Shown here: positions 11,445-21,319 of the stretch, piece by piece
Layout of the letters: each line of letters begins with the position of its first letter
Position numbering within the stretch: the first letter of the stretch is position 1
Source of the DNA: Rhipicephalus microplus
Taxonomy: Eukaryota > Arthropoda > Arachnida > Ixodida > Ixodidae
NCBI RefSeq assembly: GCF_043290135.1
Contig: NC_134704.1
Span: 11,649,001-11,713,000 of the forward strand
Reading direction: 5' to 3'
DNA length: 64,000 nt
The notes under the pieces: model-generated
Seen by the model: the letters and a program-made list of their open reading frames with translations, nothing else
Databases searched by the model: none
Told to the model about the DNA's origin: nothing
Translations under genes and position numbers: made by a program

Positions 11445-11625
11445 GGTAAAGGGCAGCAGAAACTCCGACTTTCTGGTGTTCTTTCGCGTCCACTAAATTG
11501 CGCCTATACATGGGCCTCCAACAATGCGGCTCCGTCTTAGTGCGATTGCCGTGGTCCGGATTGAGACCGCGATCTTCGGATCAGCAGCCGTGCTGCGCAA
11601 CCACTGCCACACCGCAGCAGCTCAG
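11445..11625 (-). mobile_element. degenerate tRNA-derived SINE related to the Ruka-like family
   Basis: Read on the minus strand, the block from about 11625 has a tRNA-like head (GGTTGCGCAGCACGGCTGCT, then B-box-like GGTCTCAATCC) followed by GTTGGAGGCCCATGT and a GAAAGAACACCAG segment. These correspond in order to GTTGTAGGCCCGTGT and TTAAAGAACCCCAGG of the intact copies. It is strongly diverged, lacks a clear tail, and lies just upstream of the I-group element. Confidence 0.6.
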
Positions 11626-11682
11626 TAAACGTTGGCTAGGGTTGAGTAGCCACTCCCGTAATACCACTGTTGTCTTCAGTCA

Positions 11683-11696
11683 CTTTCAACCGCAGG
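11683..11696 (+). repeat. left target-site duplication of the I-group element
   Basis: CTTTCAACCGCAGG occurs here and again at 17059-17072. The first two bases are ambiguous because the element ends in a CT-rich tail, so the duplication is 12-14 bp. Confidence 0.85.
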
Positions 11697-11825
11697 ATAG
11701 AACGCTTCTGCTTTCGGCTCCGAGCATTGTTATCAAGTTTTTCGCTTTTTACGGGAGACGCTGCTCCCTGCCCCAAGGCGACGGACGCGGAGTCATCCAC
11801 TGGTCCGCCCAGCCAGAGGTCTGCT

Positions 11826-13214
11826 ATGGCGAGCTCCTCGGTAAATCAGCGCACCTGGCCCAGAACCAGTGAGGCCAACGGTGATAGTCACTGCCTCATG
11901 GCTGTGGACGCGGAGCCTTCTGCGGCTCTGTCCGGCCATAGACCACCTTTGGCGAACTCGTCGCGGAAACGAAGCACCTGTTCGAGCACCAGCGAGGACA
12001 CGGAACTGTACTCGGCCACTGGCGACGACTCGTCGGATGACGACTTCGAGACCGTGAGAAGCAGGAAGGCCAAAAGAAGAAGTATCAAGCCGTCTTCACC
12101 AGCAGGGACATTAACGTCTCAGTCAAAAGGAGAACGCTGGCCGCACACCATCCTATTCATGCCCGAGGACTCCACCATCAGCCTTCGAGCAGTAAACAGG
12201 CAAGCTCTCTCTATGTACTTTGAGGGGGTAGCACCAAACGACATTAAGGATATCCGGGTGAACACGCGGAAGAATATTCTAGCTGTGGACACAATGACTG
12301 CCAGCGCCATAGACAAGCTTCGCAGAGTATCAGATTTGGGAGGCATCAAAGTTCGACCGGTTATTCCAATGGACGGTGCCTGCATGGCGGGAGTAATCTA
12401 CGACATTGATTTGGCCATAGCAAACTCGGACCTCCCAACTCTCATAAAACCAGCGAACGAAGGAGTTCTCATCGCGAATGTACTTCGCCTCGGAAACACC
12501 CGTTGTGTAAAGATAATGTTCAAAGGAGATTCCATTCCGTCGCATGTCAAAGTGGGACACTTCCGACATCCTGTTCGACCATTTGTCCCTAAACCACTCC
12601 AGTGCCATAACTGCATGAAAATTGGGCACATCAAGAGTGTATGTACAAACACCACAGTATGCCCCCGATGCGCTGAGCCGCACACTGCAGACGCATGTCG
12701 GGCAACAAGCCTGAAGTGCAGAAACTGTGATGGTCCGCATGATGCTGCATCCAAGGAATGCCCTCGGATTAAGAAGGAAATCGCCATTATCAAACAAATG
12801 GTTAGGGACAATTCAACCCACAGAGAGGCTGCTGAAAGGGTACGGCGGCGACGTAGTCGCCGACGGAGGCGTGTAGGACAGAGTGTTGCGCATAACCCAT
12901 TTCCTCCGAGCACGAGTGAAGTAGTAAGCACGAAGCGAAATGAAGTGGAGAAGCTCACAGCTGCGGATGAGTGGCCTACGCTTCCGCGTACGCAGCCTGC
13001 AAAGGAGCCTCCTGCGAGGCCTCGCCGCCCTACACCTTCCACCGAGTCTACTTCCGTTGAGGATGTGTCAAGGGTCGATCGACAGATCATCCCGATGTTA
13101 CGATCCCTCGTCGCTGTCATGGCAGACATACTAAGAAGCCTGGGAACTCCAACCGCTCGAAGCGGGTTACAGGTGTTGGACGCGCTGAGCCCAGTCCTCG
13201 CCTCCCTCGCGTAG
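11826..13214 (+). CDS. ORF1 (gag-like, nucleic-acid-binding) of the I-group retrotransposon
   Basis: ORF1 proteins of this group bind the element RNA and act as chaperones in the ribonucleoprotein that carries out insertion. Three Cys/His knuckles sit at about residues 260-315: CHNCMKIGHIKSVC (CX2CX4HX4C), CPRCAEPHTADAC (CX2CX3HX4C) and CRNCDGPHDAASKEC. They are preceded by the family-typical HFRHPVRPFVPKPLQC and followed by an Arg-rich run near residue 340 (RRRRSRRRRR). The frame is open upstream to an ATG at 11670, but that ATG lies in the target flank. The first ATG inside the element in this frame is 11826, giving 462 residues. The stop is 4 nt before the ORF2 ATG, so ORF2 may be translated by reinitiation. 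Confidence 0.88.
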   Translation: MASSSVNQRTWPRTSEANGDSHCLMAVDAEPSAALSGHRPPLANSSRKRSTCSSTSEDTELYSATGDDSSDDDFETVRSRKAKRRSIKPSSPAGTLTSQSKGERWPHTILFMPEDSTISLRAVNRQALSMYFEGVAPNDIKDIRVNTRKNILAVDTMTASAIDKLRRVSDLGGIKVRPVIPMDGACMAGVIYDIDLAIANSDLPTLIKPANEGVLIANVLRLGNTRCVKIMFKGDSIPSHVKVGHFRHPVRPFVPKPLQCHNCMKIGHIKSVCTNTTVCPRCAEPHTADACRATSLKCRNCDGPHDAASKECPRIKKEIAIIKQMVRDNSTHREAAERVRRRRSRRRRRVGQSVAHNPFPPSTSEVVSTKRNEVEKLTAADEWPTLPRTQPAKEPPARPRRPTPSTESTSVEDVSRVDRQIIPMLRSLVAVMADILRSLGTPTARSGLQVLDALSPVLASLA

Positions 13215-13218
13215 AGTC

Positions 13219-16200
13219 ATGGCAGGAGATCAACAATCGTTCCGCAAAGACGTCAGAGAAGCATCAGTCATCCAGTGGAACGCAAGAGGACTTAGATCAC
13301 GGATTTCCGATTTTCGTCAGTACGTGTTTTCTAACCGCTTCCCAATCATCGTAATATGTGAACCGAAATTATCAAACCCGATCAGGCTATCCGGCTACGA
13401 ATCAATCCCGTCCAAAACCCGAAACGAAAGCAGCAAGGTCATTGTGTATATTCGTCGGGAGCTTACCTACATCATTCAACCTGTGTCGCCTCATGATGAG
13501 AACCAATATGTTTGCCTGACTGTGAAGCAGAAAACCCTCACCTTCACATTAATAGGTGTCTACTTATCTCCCTCAGCCCGTTTTGATTGCCAAAGACTGG
13601 ATGACATTCTTTCGAGCGTCCCGGATCCGTGGATAATTATAGGGGACTTCAACGCCCACCACCCAATCTGGGGAAGTTCAAAAGTCAATGCCACGGGCCG
13701 GAGGCTGGCTTCATTTGTATCGACTCATGAACTGTCTCTACTTAATGATGGGAGCCCTACATTTCTGCGAGGATCAACGTACAGCAGCTGTTTAGACTTG
13801 ACGTTTGTGTCACGTCGCTTCGCCACAAGCGTTAAGTGGTTTTTAGACATCGAGACACATGGTAGCGATCACATCCCCAGTTATCTCACCATCGAAGGCT
13901 TTGCTAGCGACCACCCGCCGAAAACCGTACGGAGGATCGATTTTTCAGCATTCACAACCAACATTGAACACGCTTGTGAAAAAGGCTTAACCTCTGGCAT
14001 TGAGCAAGCGATCAAACAAGCAGCGCAGAGTGCGATGCGCACGCTGGCATATTCTTCAAGGCCCTCAGAAACGGACATGGAGTTAGAGCGACTCCGTGCG
14101 ACTCGTCGGCGTGCGGAGCGTAGATATCGACGCACAAAATCCATTCAAGATCTACGGATGGCCAGGCGCATGCAAAAGAAGATCCAGCGTCGTATAGACA
14201 AACTGGAGTTTCAACGGTGGGCGAAGTTTTGCGCGAGTCTAGACCCTCGCAAACCGCTTTCTCAAATATGGCGAACCGTGCGAGGCCTACGCATATTTCC
14301 CCAACAACGTTTTCCGTTTAAAGCCTTGGCCCTTTTCCAAAATAGAAGGGATATCGAGGTAGCGGAAGATTTTTGTAGGAAGATTACGGGCCCGTCAAAT
14401 TGCACAGAAGCCCTTACTGCTGATTACACGCCACATTCACTTGACCCGCACCTGGACCTGCCTTTTTCAATGGAAGAACTGAATGTGGCTCTTGCTTCAT
14501 GCAATCGATCGTCATCGCCTGGGCCGGATGGCATATCATACCGCCTATTATGCAATCTCGGTGATCGAGCACGAAGTGCTTTGCTGGAAGTATTCAATGA
14601 GTCTTGGAGAGATGGAACGGTCCCCAGAGAGTGGAAAACAAGCCGGTTGGTTGCACTTCTCAAACCTGGAAAATCACCTCTACAACTGACATCATACCGC
14701 CCAATAGCGCTGGCTAGTTGCGTAGGGAAGCTGATGGAGCGAATGATCCTTGCCAGACTCGAGTGGTTCCTAGAACGCCATAGAATATATCCAGACGCCA
14801 TGGCCGGTTTTCGTCGTCTTCGGAGCTCCATTGACAATGTCATTGACCTGGTGACCTACGTACAACACCAGAAAATGAGCAGACGGTTATCTGTCGCACT
14901 ATTTTTAGATGTCAAAGGAGCATATGACAATGTTTCTCACGAAGCCATACTTGACGCCCTCGAGTCAGTTGGTTTGGGTGGGCGAGTGTACCGCTGGATC
15001 CAATGCTACCTACATATGAGATCATTGTTTATGCAAACTGATGATGGGCCGACTTCTGAACATTATACACACCGTGGTGTTCCTCAAGGTGGTGTATTGA
15101 GCCCCACACTGTTCAACCTGGTTCTGATCGGTCTCGTGGAACGCATACCAGATTCCGTGCAGATATCTCTCTATGCAGATGATATTTGTGTCTGGACGTC
15201 AGGTGTAACACGTTCTCAGGTACGTGCGAGACTCCAGAAAGCAGCGAATTCAATATCGGCGTACCTTAGAGAACAAGGCCTCGAGATTTCTCCTGAGAAA
15301 TCGGCGCTGGTCGCGTTCACGCGGAAGGCAATGACGTCATATCCCATCGCCATCGATGGACACAGTGTCTGCTACGCCAGGACCCACAGGTTTTTGGGGG
15401 TCACGATCGATCGAAATCTCTGCTGGAGTCCCCATGTGGCCACTCTAAAGAAGCGCCTAACGGCCATCGCACAACTTTTCAAGTTCCTCGGAGGCAAAAC
15501 GTGGGGCACATCAGTGCACGCGATGTTGCATTTGTACAAAACGCTGTTTCTGGGGTACCTGCGGTATAGCTTGCCGGTTCTGACGAACGCTTGCAAAAGC
15601 AGTATACGCACAATAGAAAACGCCCAGGGCCAGGCACTCAAAGTTTGTCTTGGATTACCACGCTGTACATCAACAGCGGAAGCCATCGCAATCGCCAAAG
15701 ATCATCCGGCCACAGTGCACATTACTTTGGAGGTGCTTAGAGCTCATATTAGACACCTTGCTCGCGCCCCTGCCCACCACCTAGCTTCGCTTCCAGAAGA
15801 TCGACCGAGTGCCTCCTTCTGTAAGAGAGTATTGACTTTCCGTGAGTGCCTTCCAACAGTCTACACGCCTCCGGAACGGATACTAACACCTCCTTGGTGC
15901 TTGGACCGACCAAAACTGCGCTTGACAGTGCCGGGGATTCGCAAGAAGGCGGAGCTCTTGGCGCCAGCTTTAAAGCAGATGATTCTACTCATGCTACACG
16001 AAGAATACAAAGATCATGTCAAACTTTACACGGATGGCTCGACAACTGTTGGAGGATCTGCAGGAGCTGTGATCTTCCCAGCAAGAGCCGAAACCATCCA
16101 GTTCAGAACATCACACAAGACGACATCGACAGCCGTGGAGCTCGCGGCACTCCGCAGCGCACTCCGCAGGATTGATCGAGAGACACCACAAAAATGGAGC

Positions 16201-16890
16201 ATTTTTACTGATTCGAAACCAGCTCTCCAATGTCTACACAATGCTCTACGTCGTGGACCTCAAGACCAATTGGCGCTCGAAATACGACAACTGTACCATC
16301 ACCTAATAGATGAAGGACATGACATATCTTTTCAGTGGTTACCAGGCCATTGCGGCATCATCGGTAACGAGCATGCCGACGATGCAGCTAAGAATGCTCA
16401 CGAAAATGGAGTGATGGATCCTATTCCACTATCAAGAAGTGACGCAGCAGCAAAGATTAATACGCTTGCGCAGGATGTCGCAAGGTCTATGCGGAATACG
16501 CCCGGTTTTCTCCACACCCGTCTTCACCGCCTGGACCCATGCCTACGACTTACTATTCCATCTGGCCTACCCCGATCCGAGACGACCCTTCTCTGCCGCA
16601 TGTGGCTTGGGGTGTCTTTCACGAACGCCTTTGCCTGCCGCATCGGAATGAGAGACAGCGCTGCATGCGACCATTGTGACAATGACGAAACAATTGAACA
16701 TATTTTATGTCAGTGCCCCCAGTACAGCTCTCAGCGACAGTCCCTCTCAGCAGTGTTTGCTCGCCTCGACGACCAGCCACTTTCTGAGCAGTCAATCTTG
16801 GAATGTCGGAAAGATCGAGCTTCACGCCAGAAAGCAACGAAGGCGCTGATGAAGTTTCTGCGAGCGACCCGCCTCGTTGAACGATTGTGA
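13219..16890 (+). CDS. ORF2 polyprotein: AP endonuclease, reverse transcriptase, RNase H
   Basis: This 1223-residue enzyme nicks the target and reverse-transcribes the element RNA there. The endonuclease occupies about residues 15-225: WNARGL near 20, ICEPKL near 46, GDFNAHHPIWGSS near 141, SCLDLTFV near 190 and SDHIP near 215. The reverse transcriptase spans about 430-760, with SYRPIALASCVGKLMERM (near 493), FLDVKGAYDNV (562), GVPQGGVLSPTLFNL (620), LYADD (650) and FLGVTID (near 725). RNase H spans about 935-1060 and keeps all four acidic positions: YTDGS, AVELAAL, FTDSK and NEHADDAA. The C-terminal Cys/His tail is CDHCDNDETIEHILCQC (near 1151). No stop or frameshift is present and all catalytic blocks look intact. 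The start ATG is 4 nt after the ORF1 stop, a spacing typical of bicistronic elements. Confidence 0.93.
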   Translation: MAGDQQSFRKDVREASVIQWNARGLRSRISDFRQYVFSNRFPIIVICEPKLSNPIRLSGYESIPSKTRNESSKVIVYIRRELTYIIQPVSPHDENQYVCLTVKQKTLTFTLIGVYLSPSARFDCQRLDDILSSVPDPWIIIGDFNAHHPIWGSSKVNATGRRLASFVSTHELSLLNDGSPTFLRGSTYSSCLDLTFVSRRFATSVKWFLDIETHGSDHIPSYLTIEGFASDHPPKTVRRIDFSAFTTNIEHACEKGLTSGIEQAIKQAAQSAMRTLAYSSRPSETDMELERLRATRRRAERRYRRTKSIQDLRMARRMQKKIQRRIDKLEFQRWAKFCASLDPRKPLSQIWRTVRGLRIFPQQRFPFKALALFQNRRDIEVAEDFCRKITGPSNCTEALTADYTPHSLDPHLDLPFSMEELNVALASCNRSSSPGPDGISYRLLCNLGDRARSALLEVFNESWRDGTVPREWKTSRLVALLKPGKSPLQLTSYRPIALASCVGKLMERMILARLEWFLERHRIYPDAMAGFRRLRSSIDNVIDLVTYVQHQKMSRRLSVALFLDVKGAYDNVSHEAILDALESVGLGGRVYRWIQCYLHMRSLFMQTDDGPTSEHYTHRGVPQGGVLSPTLFNLVLIGLVERIPDSVQISLYADDICVWTSGVTRSQVRARLQKAANSISAYLREQGLEISPEKSALVAFTRKAMTSYPIAIDGHSVCYARTHRFLGVTIDRNLCWSPHVATLKKRLTAIAQLFKFLGGKTWGTSVHAMLHLYKTLFLGYLRYSLPVLTNACKSSIRTIENAQGQALKVCLGLPRCTSTAEAIAIAKDHPATVHITLEVLRAHIRHLARAPAHHLASLPEDRPSASFCKRVLTFRECLPTVYTPPERILTPPWCLDRPKLRLTVPGIRKKAELLAPALKQMILLMLHEEYKDHVKLYTDGSTTVGGSAGAVIFPARAETIQFRTSHKTTSTAVELAALRSALRRIDRETPQKWSIFTDSKPALQCLHNALRRGPQDQLALEIRQLYHHLIDEGHDISFQWLPGHCGIIGNEHADDAAKNAHENGVMDPIPLSRSDAAAKINTLAQDVARSMRNTPGFLHTRLHRLDPCLRLTIPSGLPRSETTLLCRMWLGVSFTNAFACRIGMRDSAACDHCDNDETIEHILCQCPQYSSQRQSLSAVFARLDDQPLSEQSILECRKDRASRQKATKALMKFLRATRLVERL

Positions 16891-17072
16891 CACTACTGAG
16901 TGCGCGTGTGTGTGTGTGTGTTTGTGCTTCTCTTCCTCCCTTTCCCATTTCTTTTTCTTACTTTTCTGTCTCCCCTTACCCCTTCCCCAGTGCAGGGTAG
17001 CAAACCGAATATGTTTTCTGGTTAACCTCCCTGCCTTTCCGCATTAAATTTTCTCTCTCTTTCAACCGCAGG
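16891..17072 (+). other. 3' UTR of the I-group element and right target-site duplication
   Basis: A (GT)n run at about 16903-16920 and a pyrimidine-rich stretch lead to the block CAGTGCAGGGTAGCAAACCG and GGTTAACCTCCCTGCC, which recurs in decayed form at 20540-20590 and 35200-35255. The element ends in TCTCTCTCT at about 17058 and is followed by the second CTTTCAACCGCAGG copy (17059-17072). The tail is CT-rich instead of poly(A). Confidence 0.75.
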
Positions 17073-17579
17073 GTTACAATCTCTGCTAGTTCCCCGTAGT
17101 AGCACCTTAAGTGCAGTACCTGAACATCCAGTGTCTCATGTCGCATTGTGATGCTTGAAATCAAGTTGTCAATACAAGCCTAAAACAACGCTAGCAAAGA
17201 TCTAAAGGGGGTGAAAAAATGAAGATCTAAAATTGTCATTGTGTACATTCATTAAAGCTCTAAAGGCCTGATACAAGGCATACATTAAGGAGGTGGGAGC
17301 CAAAAGATATATTAGGGACATGTCATCATACAAATGCAGTGCCTAAAAATAACAATAAAGCGAATATACATGGCATGCACTTCACATTAATGTAAACGGA
17401 TATAGAAAGTGCAATAAATATTGCATGCGATCGTTTGAAAGACGTGACCACAAATGATTACCGGAGAGTTAGAACAAATAAATAAAGTGAAACAAGAAAA
17501 AACGAGAATTTTGTTTTTGAAAAGAAAAAAGCATTGTTAAGAACTGATATATGACAGGGTCAGCTAAAAAGAGGAGACA
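17073..17579. other. no gene recognised
   Basis: AT-rich DNA between the I-group element and the decayed reverse transcriptase. It is the right flank of the 11.7-kb insertion. Confidence 0.55.
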
Positions 17580-18640
17580 ACAACATACTGAACTAGACTG
17601 GGTCGTGGTCTTGAACAACATATTCAGAAAAACTGCTCCAAAGTTCTATGCCTGATGGCGAGAAGGTTGTGTTAGTTGCGCGACTTGATCCATGAAGAAA
17701 TATACCATTTTTAAGGTTAAACAGTCCATGGGAGTGCGAGTTGGAGAAATGAGCAGGGTGCCATGCAGGCAAAAAACGTCGTATAACCTGTGAAACAGGC
17801 TGATCCGTAAGGATTTTTCTCCGAACAGTTGAAGAGTTTAGCTCAAGAGACAACTTCAAGTGAGTTACGCTTGCGTTTTTAAAGTACTGCGAATATACGA
17901 ACCAGGCTGGAACATTTTGGAATGCCTCGAGGGAGCTTATGAGATAATCTTGATGGGGGCTTCAAAGGAGCGAAGCAAATTCCAGTTCAGATCTGACGAA
18001 CTTTTCAAACGCAAAAGGACGCAAGTTTCCTGACAACGGGAAGGAAGGGCCGCAGATATCTCTTTAGGAATTCAAGGGTCTAGGAGGAGTCTCCTGCGAA
18101 TTCGACAATGTGTTCTGAGCAGGACAAGATTTTCTTCATTAAAACGACAAGGTAGTGGTGGGGATTCGGTATATATTTCTCGACGGAGCTTAATACATAC
18201 TGAAAAACAAGGTTGTAAATTTGGCCAGAGTTGACCATGCATTTCTATTTTCTAACAATAAGTTACACAAGCCAGTGCGGGCGCCATGCCTCGATGATGT
18301 TAAGGTCTAGCTAAAGTAATGATATCCGTACTGTTGGTGAATTTTTGATACGCAACACAGTCGTCGGCGAAAAGACGTATGGATGATGTCATCCCAAATT
18401 GCAAGACATGGATGATTATGAGGAAAAAAAGATGGTGAAGAACCGATTTTTTTGTAGCAAATTTCGTCAAATGAGAGTCATTCGAGAGGAATGTGTACGT
18501 AGGTTGAATTTCACGTGCAAGCAGGGCATTTTCAAGATGCACAGTTCTTGGCAAACCATGCTTTGTTCATAATCTTGCAGTTTCTCCCGACCCACTGCAT
18601 TCAGTTGATCGTGATGAAATGCTGGAGCGCGAGAATCTAT
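17580..18640 (-). pseudogene. decayed CR1/L2-like reverse transcriptase, C-terminal half
   Basis: Minus-strand reading recovers, with frame changes, a SVLHHLFFLIIIHVLQFGM segment that corresponds to the reverse transcriptase block after motif B, then SIRLFADDCVAYQKF (motif C with the FADD catalytic pair, near 18370), then a thumb-like continuation: FLKRYLRPFLP, FEKFVRSELEFASLLWKPH, YFKNASVTHLKLSLELNSS and PSGIELWSSF down to about 17585. The order and wording match the tail of CR1/L2-type elements, which lack RNase H. Several stops and shifts make it nonfunctional. It is not the same family as the 44.5-kb copy (YADD there, FADD here). Confidence 0.75.
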
Positions 18641-20284
18641 GACCCCAGGCCATGGAAGATATATTAGCTGAAACATGGCAAATGTATTATCGGTTTACAG
18701 CGAAAATGTTGTGTATTTATCTTTTGTGCGCGCGCTGACTTTGATTGCAGAACAGATGTGTAATATCATAGGAAAGCAATGAAAACATAAGAATTCCACG
18801 TGACACCAAAAAAAAAAAAACTTATTCTCAGCGCAGTGACCGCACTTGTAAATTATTCTACTGTTTAACTAATTAACGCATGAGAAATTTCCGTAAAGGT
18901 GTTGAAATATATACATAAGGCTCTTTGGCATCAAAAACAGAAAAAAAACTCATGAGCTTTTTTCAATTTTTCAAGCCAAAGAGGCTGCTGATGTTTCAAG
19001 ATTTTTATCTAGTGGCACAAAAATACAAAGCTATCAAAATTGGTCTCCCTCACCCCACATTCTACACTTGTTCGATGAGTTCGGTGTTTCTGCTTGCACT
19101 GTGTAGAGGAAAGGAGAGAATATGAAAAGAACAGCAAAGTTCTCGGGGCTGTGCCCACTTACAAGTTCTTGTATAGTGTTCTTTTGTTTGTTTTTTTCTT
19201 TCAGCCTAACACCACCTTTGTGAAAAAAAGGAGTTTCAACTGTCCCTTCTCGTTTTTACTTCCCTCTACTTGTTCTCTGTTTTCACTTTTAATTAGATTG
19301 CTAATGAGGCGTTTCTCGAGCTCAGAACCTCCCACTCCTACATCGCCTCTACAGGCGCTCCCATGCTTGTCACTGTGGTGAGCTGCACGTGCTTTCTAGT
19401 AGCGGAAGCAGCTGGGGCGCATCTGTGCTGAACAAGCATTAATAGAATGAATGGTGGTAGGAAGGGTGACGAGGCAAAGGAGCCTCATTGTCCCTTCTTT
19501 CGGTGAGTCTCTGGAGCGAAGCTTAGCAGCGTGGAAGCGAACCTCCCTGGCATCCCTCCTACTCCTTTTCGCACGTTCTCATTGTGGCCATTGTCGTCGA
19601 CTCGCGCGATGAATGCACGGTACATGCACTAGCATTGCTGAGCGACCGGAACGAACACCTTGTCTCCCGTTCTTTCGAAAGCGTTCGGTAGCCTCTTCGT
19701 TTACTTTCGGATATTTTTGTTCTGTCCTGCAGCCATACAATAGCCTGTGGTTGCTGCGATGACAAAATTTTTTCTTCATTCGAGTTTCTCAAGCGCAGAC
19801 TCTCATTCATACAGGCATGAAGCACGCATACTGTCAAGGAGGTGACTTCAACGTCACCCAGTTAATTCTCGTAACAATGGATTGCCTGGCGAAGGCAATA
19901 TCCAATGTTAGATCCTGTTTTATTTAAATTTTGAGAGAAATATAGTTTTAGGCACCAGTGCATTGCTATAAGGAATACGAAGCGCAGGAGAAGTGCGTCA
20001 GACTTGCAGCTGACTTTTCTCGCAACTGCCATACCACACATGCGCATCCAGCACTCCCACACATAATTCAAAGAAGGGCATACGTTGAAAATTTATTTAA
20101 AATCCAGCAAAGTGCAGTTTGAACTCATGCGTGTGCAAAATCACAGGCGTTTCACTTATACGCAATACGCATTTAGTTTAGAAGTTTGGAATGGCCTGAT
20201 TCAGGCAGTAAAAGCTCTTCAGGTGAAGGTGTCTTGAGGCTAATAATAAAATGGCAGTATTACAGATCGACCATCGCAGTGACA
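18641..20284. other. no gene recognised
   Basis: AT-rich DNA with A-runs and short frames on both strands. I find no repeat copy or motif that I can support. Confidence 0.55.
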
Positions 20285-20598
20285 GTCACTCTGCAATGTA
20301 CTCAATCAAGTGGACAACCAGGCTATTTTGGAAGAAAGAATTTTGCGCTACCAACAGTGCTTTACGTCAGACGAAGGCTGTGAAGGTGCTCTGAGGCGTT
20401 TTTCGTTTAACCGGTCTCTCCAAACGACTCTGATTGGAACGCTCTGCATACGTTTGCATGTGCATTCTTTTTTTCTTTATCCATTTTTCTATTTCATCTT
20501 TCTCCCTGTTTATCGTTTTTTTTTTTCAAACCTTATTTCCCCATCCTTGTACAAGGCAGCAAACCAGTTCTTCTACCACGTTAACATCCTTGTCTTTC
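20285..20598 (+). pseudogene. 5'-truncated relative of the I-group element (ORF2 C-terminus and 3' UTR)
   Basis: Translation of about 20285-20420 gives VDNQAILEERILRYQQCF and ALRRFSFNRSLQTTL, aligning with LDDQPLSEQSILECRKDRAS and ALMKFLRATRLVERL at the end of the intact ORF2. A matching pyrimidine-rich 3' UTR follows, with CTTGTACAAGGCAGCAAACC and a GTTAACATCCTTG block. It is strongly diverged, so it is an old insertion. Its end coincides with the start of the next repeat at 20599. Confidence 0.7.
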
Positions 20599-20990
20599 TT
20601 ACAGCGAAAGCTGTTATGAGATCCCAACTCTGGTCACGCGCAGTTGTCCACCGCTGCCGCTGCCGCTGGTGTCCCTAGTCCCTTCGCGCAAAATGAGAAA
20701 AGAAAAAAACTAGCACCAATGACACAGTGCGGCTTGTATTCGGGTCCGCTGGAATCCAGCCCAGTATTCTACCGATGAGCCACAACGGTGCTTGAGCCTT
20801 ACTGGCAAACTTGCTTTAGGCAGGCTTGATGTCGGGAAAGCAATCGCTTTAATACGACTTATGAAGCGTTTTACAACAGCGAAAGAACAACCAGTCGTCG
20901 CACAATGCGAATAGCATAACGAGTGGGTCGTCCAATGCCCCAACCCATTACAAAAGCTTGTTCTTGTTCACCTATTAACTGTGGCGGAGA
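20599..20990 (+). repeat. tRNA-Gly-containing interspersed repeat, copy B
   Basis: Starts ACAGCGAAAGCTGTTATGAG, a short hairpin, and runs parallel to copies A and C through the reversed tRNA-Gly-like block (about 20729-20792) and the CACAATGCGAATAGC segment. It stops near CACCTATTAACTGTG, so the right third seen in A and C is missing. Confidence 0.75.
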
Positions 20991-21319
20991 CCAACTTCTG
21001 GCACTTGATGCGCGGACCGTAATGGATTGATCATTTTTTTTTTTGTGCAAACGCCAAAGCATTCCAACACTCTTCCTGCCAGCGACGTGCACCACTCCAA
21101 CTTGATAACATTCAAAGATGTTGTGTGTTTAGAAGAAATGTTCGAAGATTTAAAGAACTGTCTCAACTACTACGGCAGAGCGTTTAGCTGCCGAAACCAT
21201 AAGTCATGGGCTAGTAACAAATTACTTACCCTTTGTTAACTCTTACTCTCTATTAACAGTTTTATGTTAAATTGTGCCACACCCACAATTTAAGACCCCT
21301 AAACAGGGTCCTTTGAGGT
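20991..21319. other. no gene recognised
   Basis: Short unique-looking stretch with a T-run. Nothing supported. Confidence 0.5.

Larger units (their letters stand above)
11697..17058 (+). mobile_element. full-length I-group non-LTR retrotransposon, about 5.36 kb
   Basis: The flanking duplication defines a unit with a short 5' UTR (11697-11825), ORF1 (11826-13214), ORF2 (13219-16890) and a 3' UTR ending in TCTCTCTCT. Both ORFs are uninterrupted. ORF2 order is endonuclease, reverse transcriptase, RNase H, Cys/His tail, which places it in the I superfamily rather than CR1/L2 or RTE. Related 3' ends at 20285-20598 and 35185-35262 show that the family has older copies. Intact frames, complete 5' end and a visible target-site duplication suggest a recent insertion. 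The clade within the I group (I, Nimb, Loa or R1-like) is not settled by eye. Confidence 0.9.

Noticed and set aside
12398..13129. 243-codon minus-strand frame
   Set aside because: It is antisense to ORF1 of the retrotransposon, whose Cys/His knuckles and position identify the plus frame as the real one.
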